A stretch of DNA of 64,000 nt from Rhodovulum steppense (lineage in GTDB: Bacteria > Pseudomonadota > Alphaproteobacteria > Rhodobacterales > Rhodobacteraceae): positions 62,001-126,000 of the forward strand of contig NZ_SLVM01000004.1 in NCBI RefSeq assembly GCF_004339675.1, in the 5' to 3' direction. The notes under the pieces are model-generated. The model saw only the letters and a list, made by a program, of their open reading frames with translations. It was not told the DNA's origin and did not search any database. Shown here in pieces: positions 16,723 through 26,719 of the stretch. Positions within the stretch are counted from its first letter, which is position 1; each line of letters opens with the position of its first letter. Made by a program: the position numbers and the translations under genes.

Positions 16723-17829
16723 TCAGGATGCGCGCAGCAACGCCCCGGCGGCGAAGGCGAGGGCCAGCATTGGCAGAGACCAAAGATGGAACCGTATCCA
16801 GAGACCTTTCTGGCGGGCGAGCCGCAGGGCGATGAGATTGGCGAGCGACCCGATGGCAAGGCCGAAGCCGCCGACGCTGACACCCCAGGCCAGCGCACGC
16901 CAGTCGTCGGTGAAGGGAGCGAGGAAGATCGCGGCGGGGACGTTGGACATGATCTGCGACAGGACCGCGCCCAGCATGTAGGCGCCACCCGGCAGTTCCA
17001 GCGCCGCGGGCACCGCGGTGGCGATGGCCGGAAGATGCGCGAGCAGGCCCAGATCGACGAACATCAGCACGAAGATGAGCAGAAGCGGCCAGTCGAGGCC
17101 CCGCAGCACCTGCCGGAAGGCGAGCGCGAACAGCCCGAGCAGGACGACCGCCGCCGCAACCGCAAATCCCGCGTTCACCAGCCCCAGAAACACCGGATAG
17201 GCCACCAGCGAGACTGTCCCGAGCGCCTGTTGCAGGGGCAGCGGGCTGTCCGTGCGCGACACCGTGACGGGCCGGGCGGAAAAGCCCAGCGGCACCAGCG
17301 CCAGCAGGATCGCCAGCATCGCGACCGCCAGCGGCAGCATCGCCAGCAAGAATTCACCGAAGCCTGCACCCGAGACCTGCCACAGGAACAGGTTCTGCGG
17401 GTTGCCCGCCGGCGAGGCCGCCGAGCCCGCGTTGACCGCAAGCGCCTGGAAGATCACCAGCCGCCCCACCGGCAGCGCCGTCGCCCGGGCCAATCCCAGC
17501 GTCAGCGGCACCGTGACGAAAAGCGCCACGTCATTCGTCACGACCGCAGACAGGAGCGCCGCGAACACCACCAGCGCCGCGGCCAGCCGCCGCTCCGTGC
17601 GCAGCCGGATGATCAGCGCCCGCCCGGCCCGGTCGACAAGCCCGCTGACCTCCAGCCCGCGGCTGAGCACCATCAGCCCCGCCAGCGCCGCGATCGTCTT
17701 CCAGTCCACGAGCGCCGCGAGCCGGGTCGGCGCCACGGGCACCATGACCAGCAGCACAGGCAGCAAGGCGAGCAGAAGGACCAGAAGCCAGTCTTCGCGC
17801 AGCCAGCGACGGATCAGATGAGGATGCAC
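16723..17829 (-). CDS. SLC13/ArsB-type anion permease
   Basis: A 368-residue integral membrane protein with about ten to eleven hydrophobic segments, of the ion-transporter superfamily that includes citrate/dicarboxylate and arsenite permeases. Visible family points are VVTNDVALFVTVPL (about 97-110), NAGSAASPAGNPQNLFLW (the conserved GNPQN hairpin, about 131-148) and, in the second repeat, SQIMSNVPAAIFLAPFT. It is shorter than typical SLC13 members (about 430-600 residues), as in the compact SLC13-like permeases. Substrate unknown. It lies upstream of the monooxygenase with a 308-base gap, so it is probably a separate transcript. Confidence 0.75.
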   Translation of the reverse strand: MHPHLIRRWLREDWLLVLLLALLPVLLVMVPVAPTRLAALVDWKTIAALAGLMVLSRGLEVSGLVDRAGRALIIRLRTERRLAAALVVFAALLSAVVTNDVALFVTVPLTLGLARATALPVGRLVIFQALAVNAGSAASPAGNPQNLFLWQVSGAGFGEFLLAMLPLAVAMLAILLALVPLGFSARPVTVSRTDSPLPLQQALGTVSLVAYPVFLGLVNAGFAVAAAVVLLGLFALAFRQVLRGLDWPLLLIFVLMFVDLGLLAHLPAIATAVPAALELPGGAYMLGAVLSQIMSNVPAAIFLAPFTDDWRALAWGVSVGGFGLAIGSLANLIALRLARQKGLWIRFHLWSLPMLALAFAAGALLRAS

Positions 17830-18488
17830 GGCAGAGTCCGTCCAACGGAACGGCGCGGCGACAGGGGAGAGGAATCACGGGGCATCGCGGGGGCAGGGTC
17901 GGAGAGGACGGCGGGCGCACACTGCCATAGCCGCTGCACCGATGAAAGCGGTTCGCGTGGCGTCGGACCCGGAAGGGATTGGCCGGGGCAGGGTTTCGCG
18001 TCGGCTCTCAGCCCACCGCTGCGGGCGGTCGTTCGCCAGCTCCAGGTTGCACCTGACGGCGCTCGAACGCGAGGTCACCGCGGGCGCCGACCGGGTGGGG
18101 GAGTTTCGGGGCTCCGGCCGTCCTGGTCGGCCTTGCCGGAGCCTCGTGCCGAACCCGGACGGCAGGCGCCACCGATGCCCACGAATAATTTACAAAACCG
18201 GTTTAATGGTTATATTTGTGGCATGATCACGCCCTGTCCGCAGGCCCGCGCGCCTGCCGCCCCTGGCCAAAATGCGCGCCTTGTCCGTCAGGACAGGCTG
18301 GGCCACGAAGTGTTCAACCATGTGGATTGCCCCGTCCATGTCGGCCTTTGCCGGATCCGTTGCCGGGACTGGCGGACCCCGCGGGTCCGGGTTGCTTCGG
18401 GGCCGATCCCCGGGGCCGCTGTTTCAGTTCCGGGTCATGCCATGAAGGGGCGCCGTTTCGCCGCGCCGCGCCACCGGCGGACATCCGC
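17830..18488 (+). other. Gap with one candidate promoter, no gene seen
   Basis: 659 bases between the divergent permease and MFS genes. No coding frame looks real. Most of it is GC-rich, but 18180-18225 is strikingly AT-rich for this genome and holds a promoter-like pair listed separately. A 270-base leader would separate it from the MFS start. Confidence 0.5.
18189..18216 (+). promoter_or_regulatory. Candidate sigma70 promoter upstream of the MFS gene
   Basis: TTTACA (18189-18194) and TATATT (18211-18216) are 16 bases apart in a local AT-rich island (18180-18225). Both boxes match consensus well. It points towards the MFS gene starting at 18489. Confidence 0.5.
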
Positions 18489-19649
18489 ATGATATCGAGG
18501 CTCCCGCCCGAACGGCGTGGCCTGATCGTAGCGGCGCTTGGCACATCTCTGACGGTCAGTTGGGCGTCGAGCTACTACATCCCCGCGGTTCTGGCGGTGC
18601 CGATGGCCGACAGCCTTGGCCTGTCGCCGGTCTGGGTCTTCGGTGCCTTTTCCATGGCGATGGTGGTCTCGGCCATGGTCGGGCCCTGGGCCGGGGCGCG
18701 GATCGACGGCGCGGGCGGGCGCGGCGTGCTGATGGCATCGAACCTGATCTTTGCCGCCGGGCTGGTGCTGCTGGCCGTGGCGCCCTCGCCCGTCCTGCTG
18801 TTCGCGGGCTGGGCGATCATCGGGCTGGGCATGGGCATCGGTCTTTACGAGGCGGGCTTTGCCACGCTGGCGGGCATTTATGGCAAGGAGGCCCGCGGGC
18901 CGATCACCGGCATCACGCTGATCGCGGGCTTCGCCAGCACCGTCGGCTGGCCGCTGTCGGGGCTGATGCTGGCGCTGTGGGGGTGGCGCGAGGCATGTCT
19001 GGGCTGGGCGCTGATCCATCTGTGCCTTGCGTTGCCGCTGAACGCCCTGCTGCCGAAAGGGACCGGGTCCTTCACCGGCGCGACCGCCCCCACCGAGGCC
19101 GGGCCGCCGCCGTCGCGCCTGGCGCTTGTGCTGCTGGCCTTCGTCTTTGCCGTGACCTGGTTCAACTCAACCGCCATGGCCGCGCATCTGCCGGGGCTGT
19201 TGCAGGCCGCCGGGGCCAGCACTGCGGTTGCCATCGCGGCCGGGGCGCTGATCGGCCCGGCGCAGGTGGCGGCGCGGCTGCTGGAGTTCGGCCTGCTGCG
19301 CCGGTTCCACCCGCTTTTCTCCACCCGCATGGCCGCGGCGGCCCATCCGGTCGCCGCCGTGGCGCTGGTGACCTTCGGCGGCCCGGCCGCCTATGTCTTC
19401 GCTCTGCTGCACGGGGCGGGCAACGGGATCCTGACCATCGCCAAGGGCACGCTGCCGCTGGCGCTGTTCGGGGCGGCCGGGTATGGCCAGCGGCTTGGCT
19501 GGCTGAACGCCCCGGCCCGCATCCTTCAGGCGGCGGCACCGCTGATCTTCGGGGCGGCGCTGACGGCCTGGGGGCTTTCGGCAATCTGGCTGACGGCCGG
19601 GCTGGGGTTGGCGGCGCTGATTGCCCTTCTGGTGCTCAGGCGGTCATAG
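18489..19649 (+). CDS. MFS transporter
   Basis: A 386-residue major-facilitator protein with twelve predicted membrane segments. The N-half has the motif-A-like loop GPWAGARIDGAGGRGVLMASNL between segments 2 and 3, and GMGIGLYEAGFATLAGIYG follows in segments 4-5. The start at 18489 is chosen directly before the first segment (LIVAALGTSLTVSWASSYY); the frame stays open upstream to 18216 but that part is unconserved. Substrate unknown: the sequence resembles small-molecule exporters in the MFS_1 class more than sugar carriers. Confidence 0.75.
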   Translation: MISRLPPERRGLIVAALGTSLTVSWASSYYIPAVLAVPMADSLGLSPVWVFGAFSMAMVVSAMVGPWAGARIDGAGGRGVLMASNLIFAAGLVLLAVAPSPVLLFAGWAIIGLGMGIGLYEAGFATLAGIYGKEARGPITGITLIAGFASTVGWPLSGLMLALWGWREACLGWALIHLCLALPLNALLPKGTGSFTGATAPTEAGPPPSRLALVLLAFVFAVTWFNSTAMAAHLPGLLQAAGASTAVAIAAGALIGPAQVAARLLEFGLLRRFHPLFSTRMAAAAHPVAAVALVTFGGPAAYVFALLHGAGNGILTIAKGTLPLALFGAAGYGQRLGWLNAPARILQAAAPLIFGAALTAWGLSAIWLTAGLGLAALIALLVLRRS

Positions 19650-19849
19650 TCCCACGGCGGCGACCTCGGGGCGGCCGGATGCGATGCGCATAGCGCGTCG
19701 TCGTCGTGTCTGCCATTTCCGGTTCCGATTCCTGCATGGTGGCCAGATCGAAAACCCGTTGCCGTGACCAGAACGTGACAGGCCGGTTTCCAAAGGGGGA
19801 AAGCCACCCTGACGCGGGCCAATATGTCGGTGTCCATGGGATTTCTGGG

Positions 19850-19926
<77 letters not shown>

Positions 19927-20090
19927 TTCGCCACGGGATATAGCGGCGCGGGGCGACGGCTGCAATCGGAAAGCCGCGGTGCTGGCGCCGGGGTGGTTGG
20001 GGGGGCGCGGGCAGGGTGGCGGATGGCGTCACATCGCCGTTACCCGATGGCGCTAGGCAGTCCATGGCGGGCCACTTCATGTTGCGGGGC

Positions 20091-20118
20091 TTGTCAGGCG
20101 GGAAACGCCATATATAGT
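20091..20118 (+). promoter_or_regulatory. Candidate promoter for the HNH gene
   Basis: TTGTCA (20091-20096) and TATAGT (20113-20118) with 16 bases between them, in a short AT-rich patch 70 bases before the HNH start at 20191. The 264-base gap between tRNA-Arg and this gene holds nothing else I recognise. Confidence 0.45.
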
Positions 20119-20190
20119 CACATACAGGCAGGGGCGGGCGCGTCCCGCTCCGCAGCCGGGCAGGCAGTCGGGGCGGAGGCCGAGTCGCAG

Positions 20191-20775
20191 ATGGACGGGG
20201 ATTTCAGAAGTAGTTTCGTTCGCGAACCTGGCAGTTTAAGAAATCATCCTGCGCTGGTGCTGAACGCCGATTACCGTCCGCTTTCCTACTATCCGCTGTC
20301 GCTCTGGCCTTGGCAGGAGGCGATCAAGGCGGCGGTGCTTGACCGGGTCGATGTCGTGGCAGAATACGACAAGGTGGTGCGCAGCCCCTCGCGGGAGATC
20401 CGAATACCCTCGGTCGTGGTTCTCAAGGATTTCGTCAAACCCCAGAAGCGCGTGGCCTTCACGCGCTTCAATCTTTTTCTGAGGGACGAGTTTTCCTGCC
20501 AGTATTGCGGCACCCGGGGCGATCTGACCTTCGACCATGTCGTGCCGCGGGCCCGCGGCGGGATCACAAGCTGGGAGAATGTCGTCGCCGCCTGTTCGCG
20601 CTGCAACCTGAAGAAAGGTTCGAAAAGCCTGCGACAGGCGGGGATGAGCCTGTGCCGCGCCCCGCGTCGGCCGGGCGCGGAAGAACTGCGTGACATCGGG
20701 CGCAAGTTCCCACCGAACCTGCTGCACGAGACCTGGATCGACTTTCTCTACTGGGATGCCGAACTGGAAGCCTGA
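20191..20775 (+). CDS. HNH endonuclease family protein
   Basis: A 194-residue protein with a clear HNH nuclease core: zinc Cys pair [23 protein letters not shown] with the catalytic His, [14 protein letters not shown] with the second Cys pair and the Asn/His region, then [14 protein letters not shown]. The N-terminal 95 residues ([37 protein letters not shown]) match the widely conserved bacterial HNH protein found near housekeeping genes in alphaproteobacteria, rather than a restriction or homing enzyme. The role is not established. The start at 20191 precedes the conserved segment; an open frame extends upstream through the tRNA and is not real. Confidence 0.85.
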   Translation: MDGDFRSSFVREPGSLRNHPALVLNADYRPLSYYPLSLWPWQEAIKAAVLDRVDVVAEYDKVVRSPSREIRIPSVVVLKDFVKPQKRVAFTRFNLFLRDEFSCQYCGTRGDLTFDHVVPRARGGITSWENVVAACSRCNLKKGSKSLRQAGMSLCRAPRRPGAEELRDIGRKFPPNLLHETWIDFLYWDAELEA

Positions 20776-20994
20776 GATGCAGGCCCGTTGCATGAGTGCA
20801 GAGGGAGCCACAGTTTTCACAGAACGCGCGATTGTGCTTCCCTGATGGAAGAATCGGTTTCGCCAGGCGCGCGATTACAACGATTTGCGTCGTCCTGAGA
20901 GCCATTGAACTCCCAATGGTTTCGCGCTTGTTCCCTTGGGGCCACCCCCCTGGTGCCTGGCCAAATCAGAACATTCGGCGGTGCAGGACAGCAA

Positions 20995-21297
20995 ATGGCG
21001 ATCAGGAAAAGCGACATCTACCGGTCCCTTTGGGAAAGCTGCGACCAGTTCCGGGGCGGGATGGATGCCTCGCTCTGCAAGGACTATGTCCTTACCCTGC
21101 TCTTTGTGAAATATGTGTCCGACCGCGCGGGCCAGCCCGACGCGCTGATCGGGGTGCTGCCCGGAGTGTCCTTCTCGGAGATGAAGGCGCTGTGGGACTC
21201 CAAGACCATCGGCGCGGGCGGAATCGCGGGTGCGGTAGACCTTGCCCTCGGTCCGTTCGGGATCCCGCCGCGCTCGGCGTCCGTCGCCCGGATGTGA
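20995..21297 (+). pseudogene. hsdM: Type I restriction methyltransferase HsdM, N-terminal remnant
   Basis: The first about 75 codons match the conserved HsdM N-terminus: RKSDIYRSLWESCDQFRGGMDASLCKDYVLTLLFVKYVSD, followed by VLPGVSFSEMKALWDSKTIG. A full HsdM has about 500 residues and the N6-adenine methylase motifs (FGGD, NPPF), which are absent. After about 21235 the sequence turns into unrelated codons and stops at 21295-21297. No hsdS or hsdR is adjacent. This is a deletion relic of a type I restriction system. Confidence 0.75.
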
Positions 21298-21619
21298 GGA
21301 TTGCATCGCACGCAACGGGGACCGTTTCGGGGTGGCGACAGGCCCGCGCGACGTGCGCTCAAGGGCACGAAAACGGCCGATTCCACTACAGAAATGGCAC
21401 ATTCGCGCGTATCCGACCAAACCGATTGTTCCATCCGGTGAAAACGATGCTTGCCGGATCAGAGGGGCCGCGGGGAAGGATAAGGATTTCAGTGATTTGT
21501 GGGCCTGAAATGTGGAAACTATGGTTCGCTCTACAATGAGGGACGTGGCATGCTAGAGAGGGTGGGGTGCGCGGATGCCGATATGGTGCGCCCCCGTTAG
21601 CGTTCCGGCGAGGTTTCAG
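21298..21619 (+). other. Gap after the hsdM remnant, no gene seen
   Basis: 322 bases without a convincing frame, less GC-rich than its surroundings towards the end. TACAAT at 21532-21537 could be a -10 box for zwf, but no good -35 stands at the right distance. It probably marks the scar of the lost restriction locus. Confidence 0.35.
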
Positions 21620-23074
21620 ATGGTCTCACGCGTGATTCCGGTCGACCCTTTCGACCTCGTCATCTTCGGTGCGACCGGCGATCTGGCGCGGCGCAAGATC
21701 CTTCCCGCGCTGTATCGGCGCGACCTGGCCGGGCAATTGCCCGACGCCGCGCAGGTCATCGGCGTTGCACGCTCGGCGATCGACGACGACGCCTGGCGGG
21801 CGGACATCCGGCGAACGATCCTGGATCATGTGCCCGCCGACCGGATCGACGGCCCGGCGCTTGACCGGTTTCTTGCGCGGCTCTGCCATGTCCGGCTGGA
21901 TGCCACGGCCGAGGACGGCTGGTCGGAACTGGCCGCGAGGATCCGCCCGGACGCGGTGCAGGCCTATTATTTCTCGGTCGGGCCGGGCTTGTTCGGCGAT
22001 CTGGCGCGCGGCTTGCATCGCCACGGCATGAACCGCGAGGGTTGCCGGATCGTCGTGGAAAAGCCCTTCGGCCACGATCTTGCCAGCGCGCGGGCGCTGA
22101 ACGCCACGCTGGCCGCCCATTTCGACGAGCAGCAGATCTACCGGATCGACCATTACCTCGGCAAGGAGACGGTCCAGAACCTGATGGCCGTGCGCTTCGG
22201 CAACATGCTGTTCGAGCCCTTGTGGAACGCGCAATATGTCGATCACATCCAGATCACCGTGGCCGAAACCGTGGGCGTGGCCGGGCGGGGGGGCTATTAC
22301 GACAAGGCGGGTGCCATGCGCGACATGGTGCAGAACCACATGATGCAGCTTCTGTGCCTGATCGCGATGGAGCCGCCCTATGCCTTTGAACCGGACGCGG
22401 TTCGGGACGAGAAGCTCAAGGTGATCCGCGCGCTCGACGCGGTCGAACCGGGCGACATCGTGCGCGGGCAGTATATCGCGGGCAACGGGCAGGCGGGCTA
22501 TCTCGACGATGTCGAGACGCCCGAGAGCGCCACCGAAACCTTCATCGCGCTCAAGGCGCATGTGTCGAACTGGCGCTGGAAGGGCACGCCGTTCTACCTG
22601 CGCACCGGCAAGCGGCTGCGCGCGCGGACTTCGGAAATCGCGATCACCTTCAAGGATCCGCCGCATTCGATCTTCGGCGAGCAGGAGGGGCAGAAATCGA
22701 ACGTGCTGGTGATCCGGCTGCAACCGAACGAGGGGATCAAGCTGAAGGTGACGATCAAGGAGCCGGGGCCGGGCGGAATGCGGCTGATCGAGGTGCCGCT
22801 GGACATGTCCTTCGCCCAGGCGCTGGGACCGGGGGCGGAGGATATCGCGGATGCCTATGAGCGGCTGGTCATGGATGTGATCCGGGGCAACCAGACGCTG
22901 TTCATGCGGGGCGACGAGGTCGAGGCCGCCTGGGCCTGGACCGATCCCGTCATCGCCGCCTGGCAGACGCGCGGCGACCGGCCTCAGCCCTATGATCCGG
23001 GCAGTTCGGGACCAGAGGATGCGCTGATGCTGATGCATCGCGACGGGCGGCGATGGCGGGAGATACGGCCATGA
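21620..23074 (+). CDS. zwf: Glucose-6-phosphate 1-dehydrogenase
   Basis: A 484-residue enzyme that oxidises glucose-6-phosphate to 6-phosphogluconolactone and feeds the Entner-Doudoroff and pentose phosphate routes. The nucleotide motif FGATGDLARRKILPALYRRD is near residue 12. The active site RIDHYLGKETVQN holds the substrate Lys and the catalytic His-Asp region, and VEKPFGHDLASA is the coenzyme-side Lys-Pro motif. The start at 21620 is picked because SRVIPVDPFDLVIFGATGD is the normal start distance; the frame is open to 21575. It overlaps the next gene by an ATGA, so zwf-pgl-pgi form one operon. Confidence 0.97.
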   Translation: MVSRVIPVDPFDLVIFGATGDLARRKILPALYRRDLAGQLPDAAQVIGVARSAIDDDAWRADIRRTILDHVPADRIDGPALDRFLARLCHVRLDATAEDGWSELAARIRPDAVQAYYFSVGPGLFGDLARGLHRHGMNREGCRIVVEKPFGHDLASARALNATLAAHFDEQQIYRIDHYLGKETVQNLMAVRFGNMLFEPLWNAQYVDHIQITVAETVGVAGRGGYYDKAGAMRDMVQNHMMQLLCLIAMEPPYAFEPDAVRDEKLKVIRALDAVEPGDIVRGQYIAGNGQAGYLDDVETPESATETFIALKAHVSNWRWKGTPFYLRTGKRLRARTSEIAITFKDPPHSIFGEQEGQKSNVLVIRLQPNEGIKLKVTIKEPGPGGMRLIEVPLDMSFAQALGPGAEDIADAYERLVMDVIRGNQTLFMRGDEVEAAWAWTDPVIAAWQTRGDRPQPYDPGSSGPEDALMLMHRDGRRWREIRP

Positions 23075-23733
23075 AACTGATGAGCTATCCCGATTCCGAG
23101 ATGATGATGATCGACCTTGCCAACACGCTGGCCGGGGAGTTGAACACCGTGCTGTTCCATGCCGAGCAGGCCAGCATCGCATTGCCGGGCGGCACCACGC
23201 CGGGGCCGCTTTACGACGCGCTCTGCGCCAGTTCGCTGGACTGGAACCGGGTGCGGGTGCTGCCGACCGATGAACGGCTGGTGCCGCCGGATCATCCCCG
23301 CTCGAACGAGGGGATGATCCGGTCCCGGCTGCTGACCGGGGTGGCGGCCGAGGCGCGGATGATCGGGTTGCGCCCCGGTGCCGACGGCATGGCCGGTCTG
23401 ACCGAGCGGGTGCGGCGCGCGCTGCCGCTGGATATTCTCGTGCTGGGGATGGGGGCGGACATGCATGTGGCCTCGCTGTTTCCGGGCGCGCCCGAGCTTG
23501 AGGACGCGCTTCGCCCGGATGCCCCCCCGGTGATGCAGATCACCGCCCCGGGCCAGTCCGAACCGCGCGTGAGCCTGACCGGCCCGGCGCTGCGCGGGGC
23601 GACTGTCGTGCATATCCTGATCACGGGGACCGCCAAGCGCGCGGCGCTGGAACGGGCGGTCGAGATCGACGATCCGCTGCTGGCGCCGGTTTGTGCGGTG
23701 CTGGGGTCGGCCACGATCCACTGGGCGGAATAA
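23071..23733 (+). CDS. pgl: 6-phosphogluconolactonase
   Basis: A 220-residue enzyme hydrolysing 6-phosphogluconolactone. It has LPGGTTPGPLYDAL for phosphate binding, VLPTDERLVPPDHPRSNEGM for the active site, and ILVLGMGADMHVASLFPG. In the last motif the usual Asp-Gly-His is Asp-Met-His, so the Gly is replaced while the His is kept. Translation couples to zwf through ATGA at 23071-23074. A longer frame from 23053 is less likely. Confidence 0.95.
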   Translation: MKLMSYPDSEMMMIDLANTLAGELNTVLFHAEQASIALPGGTTPGPLYDALCASSLDWNRVRVLPTDERLVPPDHPRSNEGMIRSRLLTGVAAEARMIGLRPGADGMAGLTERVRRALPLDILVLGMGADMHVASLFPGAPELEDALRPDAPPVMQITAPGQSEPRVSLTGPALRGATVVHILITGTAKRAALERAVEIDDPLLAPVCAVLGSATIHWAE

Positions 23734-23739
23734 CCAAGG

Positions 23740-25383
23740 ATGGACATGGACAGGATCTGGGAGGCGCTTGACGTCAGGGCGCGCGCGGTGGCCGACCGGC
23801 CGATTTCGGCGCTGTTCGACGATCCCGGCCGTGCCGCCGCCTTTTCGGCGCGCGAGGGCGACATGCTGTTCGACTATTCCAAGACGAATATCGACGCCGA
23901 GACGCTGGACTTGCTGCTGAACCTTGCCGAAGCCGTCGGCCTTGCGGCCCGCCGCGAGGCGATGTTCACCGGTGCGAAGATCAACGAGACCGAGGGCAGG
24001 GCGGTGCTGCACACGGCGCTGCGAAACCCCGCCGGGTCGGTTCAGGTCGATGGGCGCGACGTGATGCCGGAGCTGCGCGCGACGCTGGTGCGGATGCGCG
24101 CCTTTGCCGAAATGGTCCGCGGCGGGCAATTCGCGGGGCAGGGCGGCGCGATAACGGATGTGGTCAATATCGGCATCGGCGGGTCCGATCTGGGCCCGGC
24201 CATGGCGGTGCAGGCGCTGGCGCCCTACCATGACGGGCCGCGCTGTCATTTCGTCTCGAACGTGGACGGCGCGCATGTCGCCGACACGCTGAAGGGCCTG
24301 AACCCGGAAACGACGCTGGTGATCGTCGCCTCCAAGACCTTCACGACCATCGAGACGATGACCAATGCCGCGACCGCGCGGGACTGGATGGCGGGGCGCG
24401 TGGCCGATCCGGCCGCGCAATTCGTCGCGCTGTCCTCGGCGCAGGAGCGGACGGCGGCATTCGGCATCCCGGCCGAGCGGGTCTTCGGCTTCGAGGATTG
24501 GGTGGGCGGGCGCTATTCGGTCTGGGGGCCGATCGGGCTGTCGCTGATGCTGGCCATCGGGCCCGATCGCTTCGACGATTTCCTGTCGGGCGGTGCGGCG
24601 ATGGATGCCCATTTCCGCAGCGCGCCGCCGGGCGGGAACCTGCCCGTCCTGCTGGCGCTGGTCGGGATCTGGCATGCGCAGGTGCTGGGCCATCCCACCC
24701 GCGCGGTGCTGCCCTATGACCAGCGCCTGGCGCGGCTGCCCGCCTATCTGCAACAGCTGGAAATGGAATCCAACGGCAAGGGCGTGACGATGGAGGGCAC
24801 AAGCCCCCTGCGCCCCACCGGCCCCGTGGTCTGGGGCGAGCCCGGCACCAACGGCCAGCACGCGTTTTACCAGTTGCTGCATCAGGGCATGCAGGTCGTG
24901 CCCTGCGAGTTTCTTGTCGCCGCGCGCGGGCACGAACCCGAACTGGCGCATCATCATCGCCTGCTGCTGGCCAATGCGCTGGCGCAATCCGCCGCGCTGA
25001 TGCGCGGGCGCAGCCTTGACGAGGCGCGCGCCATCGCGGCGCGGGCTGGTTTCACCGGCGCGGAACTGGACCGCCAGGCCCATCACCGTGTCTTTCCGGG
25101 CAACCGGCCTTCGACCACGCTGATCTATCCGCAACTGACCCCGCAGATGCTGGGAGGGATCGTGGCGCTTTACGAGCATCGGGTCTTCGTCGAGGGCGTG
25201 ATCCTCGGGATCAATTCCTTCGACCAGTGGGGGGTGGAGCTTGGCAAGGAACTGGCGACCGCGCTGGCGCCCGTGCTTGCAGGCGAATGTGCGGGCGGGG
25301 GGCTTGATGGCTCGACGCGCGCCCTTGTCGCATTCGTCGCCGGGCAGGCAGAGAGTTCCGAGAGAGAGGGAAGGCTTCGTTAA
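23740..25383 (+). CDS. pgi: Glucose-6-phosphate isomerase
   Basis: A 547-residue full-length isomerase of the GPI family. [16 protein letters not shown] is the sugar-phosphate loop, [13 protein letters not shown] the phosphate-binding Ser/Thr segment, [13 protein letters not shown] and [18 protein letters not shown] the Glu and His base region, and [16 protein letters not shown] the conserved C-terminal signature with the Lys. It follows pgl by six bases. The operon can cycle fructose-6-phosphate back into oxidation by Zwf. Confidence 0.97.
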   Translation: MDMDRIWEALDVRARAVADRPISALFDDPGRAAAFSAREGDMLFDYSKTNIDAETLDLLLNLAEAVGLAARREAMFTGAKINETEGRAVLHTALRNPAGSVQVDGRDVMPELRATLVRMRAFAEMVRGGQFAGQGGAITDVVNIGIGGSDLGPAMAVQALAPYHDGPRCHFVSNVDGAHVADTLKGLNPETTLVIVASKTFTTIETMTNAATARDWMAGRVADPAAQFVALSSAQERTAAFGIPAERVFGFEDWVGGRYSVWGPIGLSLMLAIGPDRFDDFLSGGAAMDAHFRSAPPGGNLPVLLALVGIWHAQVLGHPTRAVLPYDQRLARLPAYLQQLEMESNGKGVTMEGTSPLRPTGPVVWGEPGTNGQHAFYQLLHQGMQVVPCEFLVAARGHEPELAHHHRLLLANALAQSAALMRGRSLDEARAIAARAGFTGAELDRQAHHRVFPGNRPSTTLIYPQLTPQMLGGIVALYEHRVFVEGVILGINSFDQWGVELGKELATALAPVLAGECAGGGLDGSTRALVAFVAGQAESSEREGRLR

Positions 25384-25427
25384 TCAGTTTGGCCTAGGCT
25401 GCGGGACGATTGCGGAGTCTGAAACAT

Positions 25428-25625
25428 ATGGCAAATTGTCGAGAATGTGGAAAGTCCCTGGGACTGTTCGGATCGAAATCCGGCGCCTTGTGCGAGAATT
25501 GCGCGCTGGTCCTCGAGGCGGAGCAGATGTTCCAGGACATCAAGGCGCTGGAAGAAAAGGGCCTGAGCCGTGAAGAGATCGCCGCTGCGGTCTGGAAACG
25601 CGACACCGGCACCGGGCAGGGCTGA
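25428..25625 (+). CDS. Small zinc-ribbon protein (65 aa)
   Basis: A 65-residue protein beginning MANCRECGKSLGLFGSKSGA and continuing LCENC. The two CxxC pairs form a treble-clef or zinc-ribbon site, followed by an acidic helix (EAEQMFQDIKALEEKGLS) with a possible EEIAAAVWKR helix. No named family is recognised; the C-terminal part is like a short helical regulatory or chaperone element. The ATG at 25428 is better than the TTG at 25410, since it starts directly before the first Cys pair. It lies 44 bases after pgi and may be cotranscribed. Confidence 0.55.
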   Translation: MANCRECGKSLGLFGSKSGALCENCALVLEAEQMFQDIKALEEKGLSREEIAAAVWKRDTGTGQG

Positions 25626-25680
25626 GGGGGCAGGGCTGCGCACCGGCCGCAACCGATCGGGCGCGGGGCCCAGATGCAGT

Positions 25681-26484
25681 TCAGTCGTCATATCCGAAAG
25701 CCTCGTAATCCCGCGCGAAGATCGTTCGCACCCTGCGTCGCTGCGCAGGGGTCAGCGGGGTTCGCGGCGCTTCGGAGCGGTTGAACCTCTGTTCGATCAA
25801 CTCCTTGGGAGGGAAACCGGGCGCGCCGGCCCGTTCGAAGATGACGCGCAGATCGTCGGCCAGCGTCTCGACCTTGCCGATGTGGTCATACGGGATCTCG
25901 CCAAAGGCGATGTTGAAGACCTGCGGACGAAAATGGGCGCTGGTCTGCAACGGGTCGATCGCAAGGCTGTGCTCGATGTAATCGAGGAACACATCGAAAT
26001 TGTAGCTTTCGCCGTGGGCCGGATCGTAACCATGGTCACGCATCGGTCCCATGTGATTGTGCCGGGCGATATTGCTGGCATCCACGAAGAAATTGGTGAA
26101 TCCCGACCATGCCCGCGCCTGGGGACTCCGCGTCAGCGTGAACAAGAAGGCCGAATGCGCCTGATAGACCGGCTCGATCTCCGACCACCAGTAGCGCGCC
26201 AGATAGACGCCCCGGGTCGCCCGGTGGATCGAGCGCGGGTAGAACCGCCCCTCGGAATAGTAATAAAGGAGTTGCGCAACCGAGGTGCAGGCGCATTTCA
26301 GGTTGCGCAGGAACAGAATCCTGCGGTCAGTGCTCATGACCAGATTGCGCAGCGGTCCCCTCAGATGTTCGGGATACGCCTCCAGCGCCAGCAATGAGCG
26401 ATAACGGGGAAAGAATGGTGCCAGGGCCCGGGTCAAGGGGGAGGCGGCACTGAGCGGGTTCAGATAGACACGTTTCTCGGTCAT
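25681..26484 (-). CDS. Sulfotransferase family 2 protein
   Basis: A 267-residue protein with the PAPS-dependent sulfotransferase pattern. RILFLRNLKCACTSVAQLL is the 5'-phosphosulfate loop, and FLFTLTRSPQARAWSGFTNFF is the 3'-phosphate motif with the Arg and Ser. Members of this family transfer sulfate to polysaccharides or other acceptors; some annotated members in Rhodobacterales are of unknown acceptor. No glycosyltransferases are adjacent. The start at 26484 is supported by a GGGGACGGAAG stretch just upstream; the frame is open to 26505. A tRNA-Gly follows upstream on the same strand. Confidence 0.7.
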   Translation of the reverse strand: MTEKRVYLNPLSAASPLTRALAPFFPRYRSLLALEAYPEHLRGPLRNLVMSTDRRILFLRNLKCACTSVAQLLYYYSEGRFYPRSIHRATRGVYLARYWWSEIEPVYQAHSAFLFTLTRSPQARAWSGFTNFFVDASNIARHNHMGPMRDHGYDPAHGESYNFDVFLDYIEHSLAIDPLQTSAHFRPQVFNIAFGEIPYDHIGKVETLADDLRVIFERAGAPGFPPKELIEQRFNRSEAPRTPLTPAQRRRVRTIFARDYEAFGYDD

Positions 26485-26513
26485 CTTCCGTCCCCGGCCC
26501 TGCACGAATGAAA

Positions 26514-26587
26514 TGGAGCGGGTGAAGGGAATCGAACCCTCGTCGTAAGCTTGGGAAGCTTCTGCTCTACCATTGAGCTACACCCGC
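26514..26587 (-). tRNA. tRNA-Gly (CCC)
   Basis: A 74-base cloverleaf on the minus strand: acceptor GCGGGTG/CACCCGC, anticodon arm GAAGC-TTCCCAA-GCTTA with CCC as anticodon, T-arm GAGGG-TTCGATT-CCCTT, encoded CCA. Reads GGG. A second glycine tRNA (TCC) lies at 60.2 kb. Confidence 0.95.
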
Positions 26588-26719
26588 CCGGGCCAGCGTG
26601 AGGTAGCCAAAGACCCGGCCTGCGTCAAGCCCCACGCCCCACGCGCCGCGGGCTTCTTCGTGGTCCAAATACCCTCGGGGGTGAATTGGCCTTCAGGCCA
26701 AGAGGGGCGGAAAGCCCCC

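Noticed and set aside
20776-20994. A further tRNA or small RNA gene between the HNH gene and the hsdM relic.
   Set aside because: No cloverleaf can be drawn and no promoter-terminator pair is visible.
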